From Pavlovales sp. CCMP2436 (lineage: Eukaryota; Haptophyta; Pavlovophyceae; Pavlovales): DNA of 10,145 nucleotides. How positions within the stretch are numbered: position 1 is the stretch's first letter; every line of letters starts with the position of its first letter. The stretch lies in NCBI GenBank assembly GCA_026770615.1, contig MU631326.1, positions 160,434-170,578 of the forward strand. Reading direction: 5' to 3'. Under the pieces are notes generated by a model, which saw only the letters and a list, made by a program, of their open reading frames with translations, had not been told where the DNA came from and made no database searches. Shown piece after piece: positions 1 through 6,543 of the stretch. The translations under genes were made by a program, and so were the position numbers.

Positions 1-2
1 AC

Positions 3-734
3 GACGACTCCGGTGAGGATGGGGATTTGGGGGGTGGCTATTGGGAAAACCCCCAAAACCCGCCGAGTGCGGAATTGGGGCAATATCTGCATGGCGGTGA
101 TTCTTCCTCTGTGAAGGGGGGGGATCTTCTTCCGGGGAGGGGGGGGGGAGCTGCGTCTGCTGCGGCGGGTTTGGCTGCTAGGAGCCATAAGAATTTCACA
201 GGGGTTCGCACGCAGGTTAGCGCCGGACTACGGGACAGCACCGGACTGCGGGACAGCGCCGGGCTACGGGACAGCGCTGGGCTGGAGGATAGCGCCGGAC
301 TACGAGACAGCGCTGGACTGTGGGATGGGAGTGGGGACGGGAGGGTGCCTCGTTACGCAGGGGATGAGACACCCCTGCCCACCCCCAATCCCGCAGGGAT
401 ACGGTATAGCGTCGGGGCTGGGCTAAAAAGGGATGGGAGTGGGGGCGGGAGGGGGGGGGCGCTGGGGGGAGGAAAAGCGCTCCCCCCCATGGGCGCACAC
501 GCCAGCGCTGAGCTGGTAGATGTGAGTGGGGATGCGTTGGGGGATGAGAAGGGGGATGCATCGTTCGGTGAACGGGGTCGCCATGGGAAACTTGTCCCGC
601 CCGTGCACGTACCCTCCACGGAGTCCGGGAAACAGGCCGAAGATCTCGACCAGCCCGCCCCCCCCCCGCCGGGCAAGCAGGGGACAGACGCCGCGGCTGT
701 TACGCGCACGCGTGTCGACGCGGGGAACAGACAG
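3..734 (+). CDS. Exon of a Gly/Asp/Ser-rich low-complexity protein, open at the left edge
   Basis: The frame is open from base 3 to a TAG at 750-752, with no ATG required because it enters from outside the window. I end the exon at 734, where ACAG|GTGATT is a good donor, in phase 0. The product is rich in Gly, Asp, Ser, Ala and Pro with acidic and basic patches. It contains a six-residue repeat (RDSAGL type, 223-330) and ends near GNRQ. No fold, signal peptide or membrane segment is visible, so it reads as disordered. Other frames across the stretch are also long because of the G/C-rich composition, so frame choice rests on phase agreement with the exons at 1207 and 2012. Function is not recognised. 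Alternative: the ORF ends unspliced at 752. Confidence 0.5.
223..330 (+). repeat. 18-bp minisatellite, six units, in coding frame
   Basis: Six consecutive 18-bp units start at 223, 241, 259, 277, 295 and 313, each of the form cYggRctRcgRgacagcg with point changes. In the exon frame each encodes a variant of RDSAGL, with later units EDSAGL and a final WDG. The unit is a multiple of three, so copy-number change would not shift the frame. Confidence 0.85.
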
Positions 735-1206
735 GTGATTTTTATAGATTAGTTTTTGTCTCGTGTATTTTATCTACAAATAGTTTTATGATAATGCGCG
801 CGCGCGACGAAGATAGCAGAGTCAGTCCGGACAAGCAACAGGTGCTTTTTGCATGTGTGCACGTGTGCTCCTTGTTCGCATCCTTTTTTTTTGGACGACA
901 AATAGGAGCCAACTTGTGTTTCACCACATATTTTTATCCGGATGAACTAATTCGGACTTGGCGGCCAAAGCCGCGCGAAAGCCAACGCCAACTGCAACAC
1001 CTTGAAGGGAATCTGGATCTAAATTGGGATTCACTCCTCGGAGTGACGTCGTTATAAACCGATGATAAGGGAGTCTCAAGCGGAGTAATGTAGCATATAT
1101 ATACAATCGGACACTTAATTAGTTCTTTAATTTCATGCAATCTATTCTACAACTTTTTTTTGACTTTTCGCGTATTCCATTTACTGGTTATCTTTACTTA
1201 TTTTAG
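735..1206 (+). other. Proposed intron 1 of the first gene
   Basis: It begins GTGATTTTTATAG after ACAG and ends with a pyrimidine-rich acceptor, TATCTTTACTTATTTTAG, at 1206. Removing it joins phase 0 to phase 0. It is AT-rich compared with its flanks. An ATG-started ORF at 788-1057 lies inside it, but the codon choice there is not like that of the neighbouring exons and the minus strand is open as well, so I do not treat it as a gene. Confidence 0.45.
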
Positions 1207-1285
1207 GACTCACGTAACGGAGATACGGGAGGCGGCGAGGGCAAGCGGGGCACAGACGGAGACCGCCGCAGCAGCAGCGGCGGTG
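1207..1285 (+). CDS. Short internal exon, Gly/Ser/Arg-rich
   Basis: The acceptor TTATTTTAG|GAC at 1206 and the consensus donor G|GTGAGT at 1286 bound 79 nt. Entered in phase 0 from the previous exon it reads DSRNGDTGGGEGKRG and then an Asp/Arg/Ser/Gly tail. It leaves in phase 1. The single trailing G is completed by GA at 2012 to give Gly, so the exon fits between its neighbours without a frame break. Its composition matches both neighbours. Function is unknown; the exon call rests on splice signals, phase and composition only. Confidence 0.45.
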
Positions 1286-1313
1286 GTGAGTTTGATTATT
1301 AACAAAAAAATAT

Positions 1314-1366
<53 letters not shown>

Positions 1367-2011
1367 TTTTTTTTTTTTTTTTTTTTGGGGGGGGGGGGGG
1401 GTTTCTATTTATACATATATATATATATATTAATATAAATTGCGTGTGTGTGTGTATCTATTTATTTGACACACACAAATATATATATATATATAAAAAA
1501 AAATTGCGTCGCGCATTGCTTTGTATATGTCGTATAGAACATAATCATGATTCGTTTTTAATCATTCATTCATAATCATAACCTAACGAAACCGGCACGG
1601 TGAGCTTTGAATAAACATGACGATGTTGCCGATGAGGACTGTTGCATTTTTCCCAGGGGGGGCCAGGGGGGCTGAAGCCGGCCACTCATTCGAATTAAGT
1701 CAAAGACCCTAATTAGGCATTTAAATATGTAACAGTAAATGTGTATTCATGTTTCCACTGGTATACCGGTCAACCTGCAAGCTGTCCTTTTGAGACCGGA
1801 CTTTGCCTGTACCGGGATATACTCATTTGAGCTCCGGACGCGCAGAGCCCAACAAAAATAGTCCGGGTTTCTATCGGACAGCGATGGTGATGATGTGAAT
1901 GATGATGCTAATGACGATCATGAGGATGAAAGCATATATAATTATCAAAAAGTTATCAAACATAAATTTTTGACCCCGTGTGAGTTTGTGTGACATAACA
2001 AAATGATACAG
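1286..2011 (+). other. Proposed intron 2, with homopolymers and microsatellites
   Basis: It starts GTGAGTTTG and ends ATGATACAG at 2011. Inside lie the G51-T22-G15 block (1314-1401), an AT run (about 1417-1437), a GT run (1442-1455), a second AT run (about 1479-1494), and a GATGAT/AATGAT-type stretch (about 1884-1925). The acceptor has only a weak pyrimidine tract, which is the weakest part of this gene model. Confidence 0.4.
1314..1401 (+). repeat. Homopolymer block G51-T22-G15
   Basis: An uninterrupted run of 51 G (1314-1364) is followed by 22 T (1365-1386) and 15 G (1387-1401), then an AT microsatellite. The G runs could form G-quadruplexes on the plus strand. Run lengths of this size are prone to assembly error, so exact lengths should be treated with care. 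Confidence 0.9.
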
Positions 2012-2466
2012 GAGGCTATAACCACTACGTGGACCATGCGGGCTATCGCGGCAGCGGCGGCGGTGGCGGTGGGAGCGGCGACTTTGGCGATGGCAATGGA
2101 GGTGGCGGTGGCGCCGCCGCCGCGACCAGCCTCCGCCCCGACCTCCCGACCACGACCTCGGTTCCGGCCTCCGTCTCCGTCCTCTTGGCGATCGAGGCAT
2201 CCCCCCGCTCTACCGTGGGCCTGCCGGCGCCGCCCGGGCTGAGCGCGCGCTCCTACGAGAGCGGGGTCGACTCGGATGAGGACGGCTTGGAGGTGGACCT
2301 CGGGCTGGAGACGGACGCGGTCTTTGACCAGCTGCTCGGAAAGGAACCTGAGGCGGCGGTGGAGAGGCTTGGCGGGGTGGAAGACCCATGGGGGGGCGAG
2401 GGGGGCGTCCCAGGGAAAGGGAGGAACGCGGCTGCCGCGAGCGTACCCGATGACGACATGTGGTGA
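2012..2466 (+). CDS. Exon (possibly last) of the first gene, Gly-rich then acidic
   Basis: After the CAG acceptor at 2009-2011 the exon completes a Gly codon in phase 1 and runs open to TGA at 2464-2466. It begins GYNHYVDHAGYRGSGG, passes through a poly-Gly/Ala stretch and a Thr/Pro/Ser linker. It then becomes acidic and helical-looking (YESGVDSDEDGLEVDLGLE, then FDQLLGKEPEAAVERLGG), ending DDDMW. Codons in the acidic part are strongly G/C at the third position (gag gac ggc, gtg gac ctc), which supports coding here. An acidic Leu/Asp/Glu segment of this type can act as a transcription-activation region, but that is inference. A GTGACG donor at 2463 overlaps the stop, so the exon may instead splice on in phase 2. 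The overlapping ATG-started frame at 2003-2242 (Ala/Pro/Arg-rich) is judged a shadow. Confidence 0.55.
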
Positions 2467-2619
2467 CGTTAAGGTTTAGAGATTAACTCATGAATATTTA
2501 ATTGGGCGGATCATCGCGCCAAGGCACTCAGAGCATCGCCGGTCGTCTCAAGCTTTTAACCAACGTAATACTCGTGGTACTCATGAAGAGTATACTTATA
2601 TGGAATAGGCAACTTTTAG

Positions 2620-2638
2620 GAGGGACAAACAGGCACGG
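2620..2638 (+). CDS. Candidate 19-nt micro-exon
   Basis: Bounded by CAACTTTTAG| and the perfect donor |GTAAGT at 2639. If the previous exon ends at 2462, this exon completes Trp and reads RDKQAR in phase, leaving in phase 0. It is very short and supported only by splice signals and phase. Confidence 0.2.
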
Positions 2639-2689
2639 GTAAGTGGGCGCTCTGTGCGGCGTGGAGAGCGAGCGACACCCTCATTTTAG

Positions 2690-2785
2690 GCTTCCTGCGT
2701 GGCCGAGGTGCAAGTGATACCGCTTGTCGAGTCTTCGGTGGCAAACGGCCTTTCGGCAAGCGGCTTTAGCTCGAGCAATAGCGAC
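2690..2785 (+). CDS. Candidate exon, Ser/Val-rich
   Basis: It follows an ATTTTAG acceptor at 2689 that closes a 51-nt GTAAGT intron. It reads ASCVAEVQVIPLVESSV and then a Ser-rich stretch ending SNSD, with a GTAGGG donor in phase 0 at 2786. Without splicing it stays open to TAG at 2819-2821. Its phase-0 exit would fit the homeodomain exon at 3484, which would place the Gly-rich and acidic exons upstream in the same gene. The minus strand across this stretch is also open (ATG at 2904, stop at 2686), so coding direction is uncertain. Treat as a lead, not an annotation. Confidence 0.25.
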
Positions 2786-2928
2786 GTAGGGTTAGCGTCT
2801 GCCATGCTGCAAATGTTGTAGTTTTTTTTCAGCGAATTCACTAGGTCATAAGAAGCCACCGGGAGGTCGCATCGTCCATCTAATTGAATCCTGGCTATCC
2901 CCATGTCATGGCGGGCACGGCAATGCGC

Positions 2929-2974
2929 GGTGACCCTGGGTGTCCGACGCGCGGTGCGTCGGCTACAGCGTGCC
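2929..2974 (+). repeat. Dispersed repeat copy 1, with a stem-loop
   Basis: GGTGACCCTGGG through TCGGCTACAGCGTGC. It contains the perfect 7-bp inverted repeat CCGACGC/GCGTCGG (2944-2950 and 2956-2962) around the loop GCGGT. A diverged second copy lies at 3113-3161. Confidence 0.7.
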
Positions 2975-3112
2975 GAACGCAGCCTAGTAAATAGGACAAA
3001 AAGCTGATTAAATAAGCTCAGGGGTCTAGCCGCTTAACTTCAATTTGGCTGGCAGTAACCCTCAGCGCTGCACTCGCCGTGGTGGTCAGTGCCTCTAGGG
3101 AAAGCGATGTGT

Positions 3113-3161
3113 GGTGATCCTGAGTCCCCGCCCGCGCACCGTTCGTCGGCTACAGCGTGCT
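3113..3161 (+). repeat. Dispersed repeat copy 2
   Basis: It matches copy 1 (2929-2974) in direct orientation, about 184 bp downstream: GGTGATCCTGAG, then a changed middle, then the identical TCGTCGGCTACAGCGTGC-type end. The stem of copy 1 is not kept. The similarity also extends about 10 bases upstream. Confidence 0.65.
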
Positions 3162-3483
3162 AAAATCCAATACGGCCCCCAAATTAAGAGTCGATAAACC
3201 ATCACATTGAATTATTGTATTTAACTCACTGGCATGCATTATTTAAACCCGATTATTTTAAATGTTAATACTTCAGAAAGCTACGCTATATTTCAATCCT
3301 TGCCCTTGTCATACAGAGATGCTGCGAAGGTTCGCGTAAATGTAATGATTCTGGCCTTTGAGGATTTAATGGTTCAATGATCCTCGATGTCCTCGCCAGA
3401 GATGAATATGGGCCGATATTGCGTGGCAAGACAACTCGAGCGAGCCAAAGAAATTTATCAATAGTTTTCGTTTATAACGGTAG

Positions 3484-3792
3484 AAGGGATGCAATTTCGA
3501 CCACAAAGCTTTTGACGTTGACCGCGTGCTGGCAGTGTCATTGACGTCCGTCGGAAATCTTTGGAAGCGGGTCGACATCTCGCCGCACCCGCGCCTGTTT
3601 TACGACGTCAACATCGCGGCGGAGGGCGGCCAGACCATAATCGGCCAAGTTCGTCATTCCGGGCACACGATGCGCTGGCGCCCAAGCGTTCAGCAGAAGC
3701 GCATTCTTGAGAAGGTCTTCGCCGCATGCCGCTCGCCGCTGCCGGAGACACTCGAATCGCTTGGAGCCTCGCTCGGCGTTACGACCAAGCAG
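3484..3792 (+). CDS. Homeodomain exon encoding helices 1-2, cut at residue 44/45
   Basis: 103 codons are open from the acceptor-like TAACGGTAG at 3483 to a strong donor, AAGCAG|GTACCG, at 3793, phase 0 at both ends. The C-terminal 44 residues (from 3661) align to a homeodomain: R5, W6 and Q12; then ILEKVF gives L16, E17 and F20; P26; L34, L38, G39 and V40 in SLGASLGV; and Q44. The next codon would be V45. The N-terminal R-W pair resembles plant WOX-type domains, but only loosely. The upstream 59 residues (including VGNLWKRVDISPHPRLFYDV) look globular and are not recognised. Homeodomain proteins are nuclear DNA-binding regulators. The recognition helix (W48, F49, N51, R53) must come from another exon and I did not find it downstream in the window. 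Read-through into the intron ends at TGA 3847-3849. Codons are clearly GC3-rich. Confidence 0.7.
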
Positions 3793-4075
3793 GTACCGGA
3801 CCGCGCGGCCCTAGCGACGCGTGCGCATGTGCCCTCTCTCTATCGCTGATCCGATGACCTCTTTCCACTCGCTCACCTGCGCACATCCACTCACCTGTGC
3901 ATCGTGCATTGCCAGAATTGAACTCTCAGAATAAAGTTGTTACACACTTCATCACTTAAACTACCCGCATAAGTGATATGCCCTGGTAGTGTTTTATTGT
4001 TACTGTCATCTTATCATCATGATTATTAGTGTAAAAATACTTTATTTATGTACGATCAGTTATAATGATCATGAC

Positions 4076-4170
4076 TATGATTAGTAGTAGGATATGATTA
4101 TAACTAGGATATGAAATAGGATATGCTTATAATATGATTATGAGTAGGATATTATTATAATACGGATGTA
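4076..4170 (+). repeat. Degenerate AT-rich tandem repeats
   Basis: Several imperfect copies of an aggatatgattat-like unit (taggatatgattat, taggatatgaaat, taggatatgcttat, taggatattattat). Confidence 0.7.
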
Positions 4171-4250
4171 ATTACCTGATCCGCGTAAGTGATTGATTTG
4201 CCGTGCGGCGCGCCCGGTGCCACCCTGAAAAAAGAACAAAAATAGGGATG

Positions 4251-4304
4251 AGCGACTTAATATGCTTCAACAGGTGGTGTTCACTCACTCACTTGGTCGA
4301 CGTC
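4251..4304 (+). repeat. 54-bp direct repeat, left copy
   Basis: It aligns over its whole length, by eye at roughly two thirds identity, with 7034-7087. Shared blocks are AGCG, ATG-TTCAA-AG-TG-TGTT, TCAC and CTTGGTCGACGTC. Same orientation on both sides of the unknown gene at 4663-6699. Confidence 0.6.
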
Positions 4305-4360
4305 CAGCGTTAGTCCTGGCAGCAGGGGTGTTGGTAGAGGTGAGGTTGGTCCTGAAAAAA

Positions 4361-4362
<2 letters not shown>

Positions 4363-4398
<36 letters not shown>
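4363..4398 (+). repeat. A36 homopolymer
   Basis: An uninterrupted A36 follows CCTGAAAAAAAT about 60 bp after the direct repeat. It could be a retroposed tail or simple expansion; the sequence alone does not decide. Confidence 0.9.
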
Positions 4399-4405
<7 letters not shown>

Positions 4406-4424
4406 TGATGATGATAATGATGAT

Positions 4425-4446
4425 CATGATCATGATCATGATCATG
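4425..4446 (+). repeat. Palindromic ATGATC repeat
   Basis: Four (CATGAT)-type units give a perfect 22-bp palindrome, CATGATCATG repeated to itself, within a wider GATGAT/GATCAT microsatellite (4404-4446). It can form a hairpin or cruciform. Confidence 0.85.
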
Positions 4447-4662
4447 CCGAAACTGATCATGGTACTAAAAATGACGCCACCATACGCATAAGAATAATTT
4501 CGGGTTCGTTATTGTACAGTAACTTTTCCCTTAAATAAAACGTAAGGGTATGTCTATTCGAATGAGCAGAATCATGACATTTTCCTACCCCCATATGCCG
4601 TCCAAAGCTTCGAGGCGACCAGTTTTACTCGACTCCGCGAAGGCCTGGCTTCCTCGCGCGAC

Positions 4663-5037
4663 ATGCCCGGTGCGCACGGCTGCCGCCCACGCGCTGCATC
4701 TCCGCTTCCCACCGTTCCCGCAGGAACCAACGAAGAACTCGACCGCCTGCTCGAGAACCCGACTTTGAACTCGATCTTCGAGACCCTGTCGACCTTCTTG
4801 AACATCGAGAAGTACGTCCTCCACGACTTCATCGCTGGCTTGGCGACATCTGGCCTCGCTGGTGGCGGAGTGGCGGCCGACCCGGAGTTGGCCGCGCGTT
4901 TCCAGCGTGAGCTGCTCAAGCTGTTGACGGCGGGCAACCCGACGCGCGTAGAGCACGATGCCTACCTGAGCCGCACCATGGACTGCCTCAGCAAGATGAT
5001 GCAGCTCACCTCGTGGCCGATCATCGTTAATCGATAC
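4663..5037 (+). CDS. Unknown gene, first recognised exon
   Basis: The frame is open from ATG at 4663. A pyrimidine-rich acceptor, CTTCCCACCGTTCCCGCAG, ends at 4723, so the exon may instead begin at 4724 in phase 1, with the start codon further upstream. The product from 4724 reads as a helical globular segment: NEELDRLLENPTLNSIFETL, then IEKYVLHDFIAGL, FQRELLKLL, and MDCLSKMMQLTSWPIIVNRY. I end it at 5037 in phase 0, where TAC|GTGACT is a donor. GC3 is high throughout, unlike the flanking AT-rich DNA. No signal peptide or membrane segment is seen. I do not recognise the family. Read-through continues open to 5187 but the composition degrades. Confidence 0.65.
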
Positions 5038-5249
5038 GTGACTCACCTTCGCCCGCACTTTGCTCGCGCTTTTGTCGCCGGATCGAGAGGGGCTGGCGCT
5101 TCTGTGCTACATGCGGCCGCTGACTCTCCACCGCCTTGCCTCGCCCTTGTCTCGCACGCAGGGCAACCCAACCTTAATTGCCCATGAGGCGGAGACGGGG
5201 GCCGCCGCCGAGTTGCTCCACGAGATATGTCTTTCCTCCGAGCTTGCAG
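5038..5249 (+). other. Proposed intron, or intron plus a short frame-mismatched exon
   Basis: Removing 5038-5249 joins phase 0 to phase 0 at a strong acceptor, CTTTCCTCCGAGCTTGCAG. A second good acceptor, TTGTCTCGCACGCAG, ends at 5161, about 40 nt after a CTGAC branch-site-like motif. From it the frame continues in phase as GNPTLIAHEAETG, AAELLHEICLSSELAAY. That stretch looks coding, but it runs into the next exon in the wrong frame. Either it is intronic, or it is an alternative exon, or there is a frameshift near 5230-5265. Confidence 0.5.
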
Positions 5250-5689
5250 CGTACGTCAGTCAAGGTGCGCAAGAACAGCAAGTACGGGACATTCTGCACT
5301 GGCCTCATCAACCAGTACGCTGCGTGCGACGCCCTGGTCAACGGCCCTATGGAGGCGCTTGGCAATGGCACGGCGCGCAAGATCTTCGCCGTGGTCATGG
5401 ACTTCTTGCCCGGCAACGACGCAGCGGGCGCGTTCAAGAAGGGCGATGGCAGCCAGCAGTGCTACACGCCTCCGACTGCTGTCCTCTCGCGCGTGCTCGC
5501 GGACCAAAGCATGAAGGTCCTGACGCACGCGGCCGACGCAGGGTTCGTCGTGATCTGCGTCGAGGGCAAGGACGAGACGGAGCTGCTCCTGCAGCGCGTG
5601 TCGTGGATGTCGCGCCTCGACGCCTGCTCGACCTCCGCTGCTTTCGCGCACCCGCACGACGCGGACCCGTTCCTAAACCGCGTGAACGA
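5250..5689 (+). CDS. Unknown gene, central exon
   Basis: It starts after TTGCAG at 5249 in phase 0. I end it at 5689 (phase 2, donor GTGCGC), so that the leftover GA plus G at 5823 makes Glu. The frame is GC3-rich throughout: RTSVKVRKNSKYGTFCTGL, then INQYAACDALVNGPMEAL, KIFAVVMDFLPGNDAAG, and MKVLTHAADAGFVVICVEG. The alternation of a VVMD-type strand and a later GFVVICVEG strand after a helix is loosely reminiscent of RNase H-fold transposases, but the second-strand acidic residue expected there is not evident. I treat that only as a possibility. Unspliced, the ORF ends at TAG 5709-5711. Confidence 0.7.
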
Positions 5690-5822
5690 GTGCGCAGTGC
5701 AGTTTCTCTAGCCATAAGCTCACCCGCCCATGCACGCGATGCTGAAATCTCTTCTCGCACGCGCGTGATGCTGATCGCGCATCTGACTGCCTCTCCCCCC
5801 TCCCCCGCTCGACACTCTGCAG
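5690..5822 (+). other. Intron of the unknown gene
   Basis: 133 nt from GTGCGC to a long pyrimidine tract ending in ACACTCTGCAG. An ATCTGAC branch-site-like motif lies about 40 nt before the acceptor, the same spacing as at 5161. Phase 2 on both sides. This is the best-supported intron in the window. Confidence 0.65.
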
Positions 5823-6142
5823 GCTTTACGCCGTGCGATTTAGGCATGACGGCCCGCTGGCGCTGCTTGTGAGCTCGCCGTCGAGTGGCGCGTGCATCTT
5901 CGGTCCCTTCCGATTGATCGGCGAGAGGGCCCTGGTCTTGAACTATTTCTTGGCCCGGACCAACTTCCTCCGCGAGCTCTCCGGCCTCGCCGCGCTGCCC
6001 AATAACCAGTATGCGCTCGTCGCCTACTGTGACGGGCGAAACGGGGCAATCTCACAGCGCGCACTGTCGATAGACGTTGCGCGCGCGTCCGAGGCCCAGT
6101 CGTGTCGCTACGCCCGCACCCTCAACCTCCCGCAGTGCCAGG
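5823..6142 (+). CDS. Unknown gene, downstream exon
   Basis: It enters in phase 2 and reads LYAVRFRHDGPLALLV, then GACIFGPFRLIGERALVL, FLARTNFLRELSGLAAL, and NNQYALVAYCDGRNGA, ending LNLPQCQ. Third positions are dominated by G/C. A GTGAGG donor at 6143 would end it in phase 1, but no acceptor in the next 100 nt restores the coding frame that follows. The frame stays open to 6411 unspliced, with Arg/Ala-rich shadow-like sequence after about 6190. Function not recognised. Confidence 0.65.
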
Positions 6143-6505
6143 GTGAGGAGGACCCTGCCTGGGCGCATCGCCTGGGAGAAGGCCAACCCCTCGACTGCCC
6201 CCGCGGGGTCCGTCGCCATGCTGCGCTGCCCGCAGTGCACACCCGCCGGCAACAAGCGGCGCCTCGACTGGGAGGAGTCACTGCTGCAGCGCGCGCCCGC
6301 CGGCACTGCGCTGCGCCTCGACTGGGATGCCCGTCAGTACGCTGGCAACACGAAGTTCTCACACGCGATGGCGGTGGCCGGCCTCTCCAAGCGGCAGCGC
6401 ATCGACAGTGACCAGGCCAAGCGCATCGTCGACGCGCGCCCCCGCTGCCCGTGCTGCGAGCAGACGGCGGATGAGAGGCTGCATTCGAACATGAGGATGA
6501 GCGCG
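6143..6505 (+). CDS. Unknown gene, CxxC-bearing segment (start unresolved)
   Basis: A second frame (codon starts at 6077+3n) takes over the GC3-rich signal from about 6160. It reads IAWEKANPSTAPAGSVAML, then RCPQC (Cys codons 6227 and 6236), a duplicated 18-residue unit, and FSHAMAVAGLSKRQRIDSD. It then gives RCPCC (6446-6457). Two CxxC pairs about 70 residues apart could bind zinc, as in zinc-ribbon or knuckle modules; that is inference. The segment could begin at the ATG at 6218 or join the previous exon through an indel. A possible donor, GCG|GTGTGC, at 6506 leaves in phase 0. Confidence 0.6.
6242..6349 (+). repeat. Internal 54-bp duplication (18 residues)
   Basis: Two adjacent units at 6242-6295 and 6296-6349 share PAG and RLDW cores: PAGNKRRLDWEESLLQRA and PAGTALRLDWDARQYAGN. 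The DNA blocks CCCGCCGGC and CGCCTCGACTGGGA are identical in both. Confidence 0.75.
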
Positions 6506-6543
6506 GTGTGCCTCGCTCGCCGCCTGATGGGCTCGCGCGTCAG

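Larger units (their letters stand above)
2822..3483. other. Spacer or long intron without a clear gene
   Basis: It holds the duplicated motif (2929-2974, 3113-3161) and a strong plus-strand acceptor-like site, GTTTTTTTTCAG, at 2832. That site is followed by an open frame reading HKKPPGGRIVHLIESWLS up to a GTGACC donor at 2930. I could not fit this stretch in phase to the homeodomain exon. The rest (3160-3480) is AT-rich with no coding signal. Confidence 0.4.
3793..4549. other. AT-rich intron or spacer with simple repeats
   Basis: If the homeodomain gene is intact this is intron. It holds degenerate TAGGATATGATTAT-type repeats (about 4076-4170), one copy of a direct repeat (4251-4304), A36, and ATGATC repeats. 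No sequence here encodes the W-F-x-N signature of a homeodomain recognition helix. A short open stretch at 4274-4339 beginning after CAACAG lies within or next to the dispersed repeat and is not convincing as an exon. Confidence 0.5.

Noticed and set aside
217..709. Minus-strand open frames opposite the Gly-rich exon
   Set aside because: His/Pro/Arg- and Cys-rich products that mirror the minisatellite and G-rich composition; no splice or codon support of their own.
788..1057. ATG-started plus-strand ORF in the first proposed intron
   Set aside because: Codon choice is unlike that of the exons, the minus strand is open over the same bases, and the flanking splice sites fit an intron better.
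1160..1575. ORFs running through the G/T homopolymers
   Set aside because: Poly-Gly and poly-Phe products of homopolymers, not proteins.
2003..2242. ATG-started frame overlapping the acidic exon
   Set aside because: Ala/Pro/Arg-rich shadow; the alternative frame keeps a better GC3 pattern over a longer span and fits the upstream exons in phase.
2686..2904. Minus-strand ORF with a true ATG (72 codons)
   Set aside because: Reasonable composition, but the plus strand has several better-placed splice signals over the same bases. No minus-strand partner exon was found; left undecided rather than annotated.
4274..4339. Open stretch after CAACAG as a homeodomain helix-3 exon
   Set aside because: It enters in the right phase but lacks W48, F49 and N51, and its first half is part of a dispersed repeat.
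4572..5058. Long minus-strand frames opposite the unknown gene
   Set aside because: Arg/Ser/Val-rich mirrors of GC3-rich coding DNA; the third-position bias and splice sites are on the plus strand.
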